Below, piece by piece: positions 7,320 through 12,113 of a stretch of 12,113 bases of DNA. Each line of letters starts with the position of its first letter. Position 1 is the first letter of the stretch. Below the pieces are notes generated by a model. The model saw only the letters and a list, made by a program, of their open reading frames with translations, ran no database searches and was not told the origin of the DNA. The translations under genes were made by a program, and so were the position numbers. Source of the stretch: Actinobacteria bacterium 13_1_40CM_66_12 (GTDB taxonomy: Bacteria > Chloroflexota > Dormibacteria > Dormibacterales > Dormibacteraceae); NCBI GenBank assembly GCA_001917895.1, contig MNEW01000052.1, forward strand, positions 1 through 12,113. Direction: 5' to 3'.

Positions 7320-7388
7320 ATGATGGCTAAGAAGAAGGCAGCCAAGAAGCCGGCAGCCAAGAAGAAGGCCGCCAAGAAGAAGAAGTAA
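7320..7388 (+). CDS. Lysine-rich 22-aa peptide of four AKKxA repeats (histone-H1-tail-like)
   Basis: The frame is ATG ATG followed by four 15-nt units (7326-7385) encoding AKKKA, AKKPA, AKKKA and AKKKK, then TAA. Twelve of 22 residues are lysine and there are no acidic residues. The composition matches the basic tails of eukaryotic histone H1 and of bacterial HupB- or H1-like nucleoid proteins, but here no globular domain is attached upstream. Binding to DNA or RNA is inferred from charge only. The consensus Shine-Dalgarno, the exact repeat register ending at the stop codon, and the terminator-like hairpin 40 nt downstream argue for a real translated mini-gene with its own transcript. It could instead be a degraded remnant of a longer protein, though no other in-frame coding part is visible. 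Confidence 0.65.
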   Translation: MMAKKKAAKKPAAKKKAAKKKK

Positions 7389-7400
7389 CAACTTCTTCTT
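7377..7400 (+). other. Hairpin placing the mini-gene stop codon in its loop
   Basis: AAGAAGAAG (7377-7385, the last three Lys codons) pairs perfectly with CTTCTTCTT (7392-7400), leaving TAACAA, which includes the TAA stop, as a 6-nt loop. Confidence 0.6.
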
Positions 7401-7428
7401 TCGTAGTTACCTAAGTTCGTTCGTTAAC

Positions 7429-7466
7429 GCGCCGGGGTTCTGTGGAGCCCCGGCGCTCTATTTATG
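7429..7466 (+). terminator. Intrinsic-terminator-like hairpin after the lysine-rich gene
   Basis: GCGCCGGGGTTC (7429-7440) pairs with GAGCCCCGGCGC (7445-7456): 12 pairs including one G-T, around a TGTG loop, followed by TCTATTTAT. The T-tract is imperfect, so termination may be partial. It separates the mini-gene from the SOS promoter. Confidence 0.65.
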
Positions 7467-7468
7467 AA

Positions 7469-7488
7469 AGGGGACCCACGGGTCCCCT
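7469..7488. other. Second strong hairpin, no T-tract
   Basis: AGGGGACCC (7469-7477) and GGGTCCCCT (7480-7488) are perfect inverted repeats separated by two bases. There is no T-tract after it on either strand, so it may be a backup terminator, an RNA stabiliser or a protein site. Confidence 0.5.
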
Positions 7489-7538
7489 CTCATGCTCACC
7501 CTCCCTCCTCGCGACGCTGGTGAGGTAGAAACAAAGTT

Positions 7539-7561
7539 GCGGCCGGGATAAACCCGGCCGC
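7539..7561. other. Third strong hairpin just upstream of the SOS promoter
   Basis: GCGGCCGGG (7539-7547) and CCCGGCCGC (7553-7561) form a perfect 9-bp stem with loop ATAAA. It ends 33 bases before the -35 element. A weaker ATGCC/GGCAT pair follows at 7564-7578. No T-tract follows. Confidence 0.5.
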
Positions 7562-7594
7562 CAATGCCATGTCGGCATAAAGAAAGGAAGAGGC

Positions 7595-7623
7595 TTGACT
7601 AGCGAACAGATGTTCGTTAGTCT
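7595..7623 (+). promoter_or_regulatory. SOS promoter of the imuA-imuB-dnaE2 cassette
   Basis: TTGACT (7595-7600, 5 of 6 to the -35 consensus), then exactly 17 bases, then TAGTCT (7618-7623), a weak -10 that fits the TANNNT form common in GC-rich bacteria. Transcription would start near 7630, giving about 48 nt of leader before the ImuA ATG at 7678. Confidence 0.65.
7597..7622 (+). promoter_or_regulatory. LexA operator (SOS box)
   Basis: The core CGAACAGATGTTCG (7603-7616) fits the Gram-positive/actinobacterial LexA consensus CGAAC-N4-GTTCG. The palindrome extends to 26 bp (7597-7622), with 11 of 13 half-site positions paired. It fills the spacer between the -35 and -10 elements, so bound LexA would block RNA polymerase; repression would be lifted after DNA damage through RecA-driven LexA cleavage. 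Confidence 0.85.
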
Positions 7624-7677
7624 GTAGCCACCTCCGCTTCTCGCCTGCGTCTTGCTCTCAGAGGCCCGCAATGAAAG

Positions 7678-8421
7678 ATGCAGGAAATGCAGCAGCTCGA
7701 ACACGCCATCAATACGATTCGGGTCCGCTTTGGCAGCCAGGCGCTGACGAGGGCGGCGGAATTGCCGCCCCCGCAGCCCTGGCCCAGCCATACGCCGCTC
7801 GATCGCCTGACCGGAATTGCGGGCCTGCCCCGTGGGCGGCTCGCGCTCCTGACCGGGAGTGGAACTTGCGGCAAGCTCACACTCGCGTTGGGGCTGCTCG
7901 CCGCCGCCACGCGCGAGTTTGCGCACGCGGTGGTGATCGATCCGCGCGGCGATTTCGATCCATGGGCGCTTCTTCCCTTCGATCCGGAGCTGAGCTCGCT
8001 GACGGTGGTGCGGCTCGATCGCGATTCGTCTGGAGAAGCGGCGACGGCGCTGGCGCGAGCCGGCGCGGGCTTCATCCTTTTAATGGGTGAGGTCCCAGAG
8101 CAGTGGCTCGGACCCATGGAGGCAGGGGCCAACCGCTCGGGGTCGGTGATGGTCGGGGTGGTCGATGCTCCCGGGCGCGCGTTCGCGCACGCGTCGAGCC
8201 TGAGCCTCGGCTTCACGCGCACTGATTGGGTTTGGGAGCGAGGTCAGCTCGTTGGCCTGCGAACGATCGCGCGCTGTCTCAAGAATCGAGTCGCCCCGCC
8301 TCTCGGAGAGTCTGAGCTCGAGATCCGCTACCCGATCGGGCCGCAGCTTCCATTCGTTCGGCCAGTCATCGAGGTGCCGATTGAAAAGGCTGAGTCGCAA
8401 TGCGTGTCTGCTGCGGTCTGA
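7678..8421 (+). CDS. imuA: ImuA-type RecA-like mutasome accessory protein
   Basis: The product has 247 residues with a RecA-like ATPase core. It shows GLPRGRLALLTG leading into the P-loop GSGTCGKLTLAL (60-71), a hydrophobic Walker-B-like strand GFILLMGE (131-138), and near the end KNRVAPPLGESELEIRYPIG (202-221), aligning with the RecA KNK-APF-x-FxI-Y segment. ImuA/ImuA' proteins act with ImuB and DnaE2 in damage-induced mutagenesis; their precise step is not settled. The P-loop is unusual: Leu67 follows the lysine where Ser/Thr is expected, with Thr one position later. The start is fixed between a TGA at 7672 and the body; ATG 7678 is used, with ATG 7687 an alternative. It ends 22 nt inside imuB and is the first gene after the LexA-controlled promoter. 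Confidence 0.8.
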   Translation: MQEMQQLEHAINTIRVRFGSQALTRAAELPPPQPWPSHTPLDRLTGIAGLPRGRLALLTGSGTCGKLTLALGLLAAATREFAHAVVIDPRGDFDPWALLPFDPELSSLTVVRLDRDSSGEAATALARAGAGFILLMGEVPEQWLGPMEAGANRSGSVMVGVVDAPGRAFAHASSLSLGFTRTDWVWERGQLVGLRTIARCLKNRVAPPLGESELEIRYPIGPQLPFVRPVIEVPIEKAESQCVSAAV

Positions 8422-9575
8422 CCAATCATCTCGAGCTGGCGAAACGCCCCGACCTCTATGGTGGCCCGGTCGTCGTCGGTGCAGGGGGCGGGGGGGAGTC
8501 CCCCATCGATAAATCAGAACACGTCATCGCAGCATCCGAAGAAGCGCTGCCGTTCGGTGTTACGCCGGGGATGCCGCTGCGACAGGCCGAGCATCTCTGT
8601 CCACAGGCGACTTTCATCGCTCGTGACCCGATTGCAGCCGCGCGACTGCGTGAGCTCATCTCAATCGCGCTCTACGACCTCGCACCCGTGGTCGAAGTGC
8701 GGGTCGAGGGCATCGCGTGGCTGGACGTGAGCGGCGTCGTCAAGCCCGGCGAATCAATCCGCGAGGCGCGGCGCCGGCTCCGCGCCGCGATCGGCCGCGA
8801 GCCGCGCCTCGGTTTGGCGCCCGGACCTTTTTCGGCGCGAGTGGCGGCGGCTCGCGCGCGACCCGGCCGTCTCGTGCAAGTCGAGGACGCGCGTACTTTC
8901 CTCGCTCCCCTCGCCTCGCGCGAGCTTCCACTCGATGAAGAGCAGCTGGAACGCCTGGACCTGCTCGGCCTTCGCACTCTGGGTGCGGTGGCGGCCATCG
9001 GCCCGCGCGAGCTTGAGAGCCAGCTCGGTCGCGAAGGCCGGCGCGCTGTCCTTCTCGCTCGTGGCGCGGAGCCGAATGAGCTCATCCCCTGGCGCCCGCC
9101 GCAGTTCACGAGCGCGCATCGCCAGTTCGAGCCGCCGGTGGAAGATCGTGAGGCGCTGCTCTTCGTCTCGCGCGCGCTGTGCGACGACCTCGCCGCTGAA
9201 CTTGGCCTTCGTGGCGCTGGCGCGAAACGAGTGCGCGTGCGGCTCGTCTACGAATCAGACGAGCCTGATGAGCGGCTCTCCACCGTGCGCCATCCGCTTT
9301 CGAGCGCGGCCGAGCTGTTCGGACTGATCGGTGGATGGGTCAAGGAATGGCAGCCTCGCGCGCCGATCACCGAGCTGTGGATCGAGCTTCCGGTGCTCGA
9401 GGCCGCGGGGCGCAGGCAATTGCGATTGTGGTCGGGCAACGACGGAACGAGCGAAGAGGTTATCGCCGCGTTCGAGCGCCTGCAGGAACGCCACGGCGAC
9501 GATGTCGTGCGCAGGCCGCGTCCGTCTCTGCTCTCCTCCCCGCTCCCCACGCAGCGATTCGACTGGGTTTCGTGA
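8400..9575 (+). CDS. imuB: ImuB, catalytically inactive Y-family polymerase homolog
   Basis: The product has 391 residues, shorter than many ImuB proteins of about 500. The Y-family layout is visible: N-terminal palm strand MRVCCGL, finger-like PFGVTPGMPLRQAEHLCPQA (51-70), the palm motif RVEGIAWLDVSG (101-112), a helix-hairpin-helix region LDLLGLRTLGAVAAIGPREL (186-205) and a little-finger-like domain. The catalytic acids are lost: the first-strand Asp is absent and the S-x-D-E-x-Y-L-D-V motif reads EGIAWLDV, with Gly104-Ile105 for Asp-Glu. QLRLWSG at 340-346 resembles the beta-clamp-binding motif QLPLWG of mycobacterial ImuB. This fits the known scaffold role: bridging DnaE2, ImuA and the sliding clamp. 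It overlaps imuA by 22 nt and the next gene by 1 nt (TGATG). Confidence 0.9.
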   Translation: MRVCCGLTNHLELAKRPDLYGGPVVVGAGGGGESPIDKSEHVIAASEEALPFGVTPGMPLRQAEHLCPQATFIARDPIAAARLRELISIALYDLAPVVEVRVEGIAWLDVSGVVKPGESIREARRRLRAAIGREPRLGLAPGPFSARVAAARARPGRLVQVEDARTFLAPLASRELPLDEEQLERLDLLGLRTLGAVAAIGPRELESQLGREGRRAVLLARGAEPNELIPWRPPQFTSAHRQFEPPVEDREALLFVSRALCDDLAAELGLRGAGAKRVRVRLVYESDEPDERLSTVRHPLSSAAELFGLIGGWVKEWQPRAPITELWIELPVLEAAGRRQLRLWSGNDGTSEEVIAAFERLQERHGDDVVRRPRPSLLSSPLPTQRFDWVS

Positions 9576-9823
9576 TGACCCGCTTGCTCTCGCCACCCGC
9601 CGCCGTCGAGCTCACGCTCGCCGCCGACGGGTCACCCGCCTTCGTATGTGGAGCGCTCAACGGCGCTCTCGACCCTATTGCGCGATGGAAGGTGGAGACG
9701 GAGTGGTGGAACCGACTGGTCGTGCGCGAGTACTGGAAGGTGCTGCTGGGCAGTGAGCTGCTGTGCGAGCTGTATCACGACCTGGATCGCGACCTGTGGT
9801 TCGTGGAGCGGATCTATGACTAG
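9575..9823 (+). CDS. DUF6504-like small protein of the mutasome cassette, 82 aa
   Basis: The ATG at 9575 shares its A with the TGA of imuB, so translation is probably coupled; GTG at 9572 is an alternative. The sequence is predominantly beta-like with a cluster of aromatics: VELTLAADGSPAFV, then IARWKVETEWWNRLVVREYWKV, then CELYHDLDRDLWFVERIYD. The W-x-V/I-x3-WW...R-x-YW-x-V...D-x-D-x-W-x-x-x-R-x-Y-D pattern resembles the DUF6504 family, small proteins often encoded next to imuB/dnaE2 in actinobacterial cassettes. I base this on recall of the family, not on a search. Its function is unknown; position suggests a partner of ImuB or DnaE2. It has no signal peptide or membrane segment. Confidence 0.7.
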   Translation: MTRLLSPPAAVELTLAADGSPAFVCGALNGALDPIARWKVETEWWNRLVVREYWKVLLGSELLCELYHDLDRDLWFVERIYD

Positions 9824-9843
9824 AGCAGCACCATGACGTGGTA

Positions 9844-9857
9844 GCCGAGTAATCGGC
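9844..9857 (+). other. Small GNRA hairpin before dnaE2
   Basis: GCCGA (9844-9848) and TCGGC (9853-9857) form a 5-bp stem with loop GTAA, which as RNA is a stable GNRA tetraloop. It ends 7 nt before the dnaE2 GTG, where a ribosome site would be expected, and may tune initiation. Confidence 0.4.
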
Positions 9858-9864
9858 GGCAAAG

Positions 9865-12113
9865 GTGACGCCTTACGTCGAGCTCCACTGCCACTCCAAC
9901 TTCTCGTTCCTCGACGGAGGATCGCATCCCGCCGAGCTTGCGATGCGGGCGGCCGAGCTGGAGATGCCCGCCCTCGCGATCACCGACCGCGCCGGCGTGT
10001 ATGGGGCGGTCAAGTTCTTGCAGGCCTGCCGCAAGGTAGGCGTCAAGCCGTTGATCGGCGCCGCTCTCGAGGTCGATGGAGCCGAGCTGCTGCTGATCGC
10101 CCGCAACCTGCGCGGCTACTCCAACCTCTGCCGGCTGATCAGCCTGGCCCATGTCGATCAGCCTAAAGGTGAGGCGCGGACCGGACTCGCGACCGTCGCC
10201 CGGCATCGAGGCGACCTCTTCTATCTCACCGCCACTGACGAGGAGAAGAGCCTGCGCGGGCTCCAGGAAGCGCTGGGCAAGGAAACCGTGTTCAGCGAGC
10301 TCCATCACCATCTCAGCCCTGAGGATTCGTGGGTGCTGGAAGGGCGGGCGGCGATGGCCAAGCGATGCGGCGCGCCGGCGGTGGCCACGAACGAGGTGCA
10401 CTACCACGTCCGCCAGCGGCGCCGATTGCACGACGCGCTTGTCGCCATCCGTCACCGCGCCACCCTGGAGGAGGCGCGGGCACATCTGTTTCCCAACAGC
10501 GAGCATTGTCTGAAAGGCGGCGACGAGATGCGCTCGCTGTTCAAAGGGCACGCTGAGGCACTGGCGACGCCATGGGACATCGCCCAGGAGTGCGACCTCG
10601 ACCTCGACTTTAGGAAGGTCCGCTTTCCCGGCTACCCCGTGCCTGAGGGTGAGACACCGTTTTCATTCCTGTACAAGCTCTGCTTCGAGGGCGTCCGAGA
10701 GCGGTACCGGCCGATCACGCTCGCAGTCACCCAAAGGCTCCAGCGCGAGCTGGAGGTGATCGAGAAGACCGGGCTGGCCGAGTTCTTTCTCATCAACTGG
10801 GACCTGATGCGCTTCGCGCGCGAGCACGGCGTGCCCGGCCAGGGTCGGGGCTCGGCGGCCGACTCGATCGTCGCTTACGTGCTCGGCATCACCCGCGTCG
10901 ACCCCATCGAGCACAACCTGCTCTTCGAGCGCTTCCTGCACGAGGAGATGACGAGCACGCCCGACATCGACATCGATTTCTCCACCGAGCATCGCGAACA
11001 GGTGATCCAGTACGTGTACGACAAGTACGGGTGGGAGCGAACGGGGATGGTTTGCAACGTCGTCACCTTCCAGCCACGCATGGCGATACGGCAGGTCGGC
11101 AAGGCACTGGGATTTTCAGCCGAGCTGGTCGATCGATTGGCCAAGGGCGTGGACCGCTGGTTCACCGAGGACGTCGAGGACTCGATGACCGGCGCCGTGC
11201 CGCCGCCGGACATGAGGCCGCAGAGCTGGCAGCAGTTCCTCGAGCTGTGCCGCGAGGTTCAGGACTTCCCGCGCCACCTCTCCATCCACAACGGCGGGAT
11301 GCTGGTCACGGGCGAGCCGCTCGTGGACATCGCACCGGTCGAGCCGGCGACGATGGAGGGCCGTCGGGTGGTCCAGTTCAACAAGGACGACGTCGAGGAT
11401 CTGGGCCTGATCAAGATGGACATGCTCGGGCTGCGCACGCTGTCGGTGGTGGCGGAGGCTCTCGAACTGATCCGCGATCGGACCGGCGTTCGCCCCGACC
11501 TCGACCAGCTGCCGCTCAACGACCCGAAGGTCTTCGAGATGTGCAGCGAGGCCGACACGATCGGTGTGTTCCAGATCGAGTCACGCGCGCAGATGCAGAC
11601 GCTTCCCCGCACCCGACCGAAGAGCTTCAACGACCTGGTGGTCGAGGTGGCGATCATCCGGCCAGGACCGATCCAGGGGAACGCGGTCCATCCGTACATC
11701 CGCCGCAAGCAGGGTCGGGAGCCGGTCACATATGCGCATCCGCTGCTGGAGCCGATCCTCGCGGACACGATGGGTGTGATCCTCTACCAGGAACAGATCA
11801 TCGAGATCGCGATGCGGGTCGCTGGCATGACACCGAGCGGGGCGGACGGGTTCCGGCGGGCGATGACCCGCCATCTCAACCATGTGGAGATGTCATCGCT
11901 GGAGGGAGACTTCATCGCCGGCTGCCTCGCCAACGGGGTTCCACGCGAGGTCGCGGACATGCTGTTTGCCGCCGTCCAGGGCTTCGCGGTGTATGGATTC
12001 TGCCGGTCGCACGCTGCCGCCTTCGCGCGCACCGCATATGAGACTGCGTGGCTGAAGCTGAATCACGCGGTCGAGTTTGGCTGCGGCCTCCTCAACAACC
12101 AGCCGATGGGCTT
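9865..12113 (+). CDS. dnaE2: Error-prone DNA polymerase DnaE2 (PolIII alpha homolog), 3' end outside window
   Basis: The frame is open for 749 codons to the window edge, about 70% of a usual DnaE2. It starts with a PHP domain, VELHCHSNFSFLDGGSHPAEL (5-25; H8, H10), continuing ALAITDRAGVYGAVKF (37-51), where the second common metal His is Arg42. The polymerase palm has GQGRGSAADSIVAYVLGITRVDP, then PDIDIDF with catalytic D367 and D369, and KMDMLGLRTL with the third catalytic acid D519, so it should be active. SIHNGGMLVTGEPL, VAIIRPGPIQGNAVHPY and FCRSHAAAFARTAY are typical of DnaE2. The start is GTG at 9865: an in-frame TAA lies at 9850 and no other start is near. DnaE2 performs SOS-induced translesion synthesis with ImuA and ImuB. 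The gap to the preceding gene is 41 nt. Confidence 0.92.
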   Translation, partial: MTPYVELHCHSNFSFLDGGSHPAELAMRAAELEMPALAITDRAGVYGAVKFLQACRKVGVKPLIGAALEVDGAELLLIARNLRGYSNLCRLISLAHVDQPKGEARTGLATVARHRGDLFYLTATDEEKSLRGLQEALGKETVFSELHHHLSPEDSWVLEGRAAMAKRCGAPAVATNEVHYHVRQRRRLHDALVAIRHRATLEEARAHLFPNSEHCLKGGDEMRSLFKGHAEALATPWDIAQECDLDLDFRKVRFPGYPVPEGETPFSFLYKLCFEGVRERYRPITLAVTQRLQRELEVIEKTGLAEFFLINWDLMRFAREHGVPGQGRGSAADSIVAYVLGITRVDPIEHNLLFERFLHEEMTSTPDIDIDFSTEHREQVIQYVYDKYGWERTGMVCNVVTFQPRMAIRQVGKALGFSAELVDRLAKGVDRWFTEDVEDSMTGAVPPPDMRPQSWQQFLELCREVQDFPRHLSIHNGGMLVTGEPLVDIAPVEPATMEGRRVVQFNKDDVEDLGLIKMDMLGLRTLSVVAEALELIRDRTGVRPDLDQLPLNDPKVFEMCSEADTIGVFQIESRAQMQTLPRTRPKSFNDLVVEVAIIRPGPIQGNAVHPYIRRKQGREPVTYAHPLLEPILADTMGVILYQEQIIEIAMRVAGMTPSGADGFRRAMTRHLNHVEMSSLEGDFIAGCLANGVPREVADMLFAAVQGFAVYGFCRSHAAAFARTAYETAWLKLNHAVEFGCGLLNNQPMG

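Noticed and set aside
7084..7323. 79-codon plus-strand frame in the leader, ending at the mini-gene start
   Set aside because: No ribosome binding site and no recognisable sequence; the TGATG junction is suggestive but not enough.
7044..7430. CRISPR array, tRNA or known riboswitch in the gene-poor centre
   Set aside because: No regularly spaced repeats other than the 15-nt coding repeats, no cloverleaf, and no riboswitch core that I recognise.
7671..8090. 139-codon plus-strand frame with a better placed AGAGG site than imuA
   Set aside because: It overlaps imuA in another frame; the imuA frame carries a P-loop and RecA-like C-terminal motifs, this one is Ala/Arg/Pro-rich noise.
9335..9574. 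Longer N-terminus for the 82-aa DUF6504-like protein
   Set aside because: The added residues are an out-of-frame shadow of imuB; the ATG at 9575 overlapping the imuB stop is far more plausible.
9820..10551. 243-codon minus-strand open frame
   Set aside because: Antisense to the PHP domain region of dnaE2; no motifs.
11031..12041. 336-codon plus-strand open frame
   Set aside because: An alternative frame within dnaE2, which has continuous conserved polymerase motifs across the same stretch.

Overview
The window is GC-rich and densely packed, with overlapping genes, GTG/TTG starts and a LexA operator of the Gram-positive/actinobacterial type (CGAAC-N4-GTTCG). This suggests a soil- or sediment-type bacterium of the Actinobacteriota/Chloroflexota/Dormibacterota range. 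That placement is an inference from gene style; there is no rRNA or other phylogenetic marker here.

Left half (1-7021, minus strand): a compact run of eight genes with gaps of 14 nt or less or short overlaps, read from 7021 towards 1. In order of transcription they are a 61-aa cysteine-rich zinc-ribbon protein, a Tex30/KANL3-like alpha/beta hydrolase, an epoxide-hydrolase-like alpha/beta hydrolase, a 97-aa basic hypothetical protein, an inositol-monophosphatase-family phosphatase, a GT-B glycosyltransferase resembling GT4/GT5 (glycogen-synthase-like) enzymes, and two different GH57 glycoside hydrolases, the last cut by the window edge. The distal four genes look like an intracellular alpha-glucan or sugar-phosphate module: one GT-B transferase, two GH57 enzymes and one sugar phosphatase.

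Centre (7022-7677): about 650 bases without a long gene. It holds a candidate plus-strand promoter, a leader with a strong hairpin, a tiny gene with a perfect Shine-Dalgarno encoding a 22-residue lysine-rich peptide built of four 5-residue repeats, then a hairpin that places the stop codon in its loop, an intrinsic-terminator-like hairpin, two more strong hairpins, and finally a promoter whose 17-bp spacer is filled by a LexA box.

Right half (7678-12113, plus strand): an SOS mutagenesis (mutasome) cassette: a RecA-like ImuA, a catalytically dead Y-family ImuB that keeps a clamp-binding motif, an 82-aa DUF6504-like protein, and the error-prone polymerase DnaE2 (GTG start, about 750 codons present, truncated by the window end). 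ImuA/ImuB and ImuB/82-aa overlap, so the genes are probably co-transcribed and co-translated from the LexA-controlled promoter. By analogy with the mycobacterial cassette, DnaE2 is the active polymerase, ImuB the adaptor to the sliding clamp and ImuA an accessory factor. The role of the small fourth protein is unknown to me.
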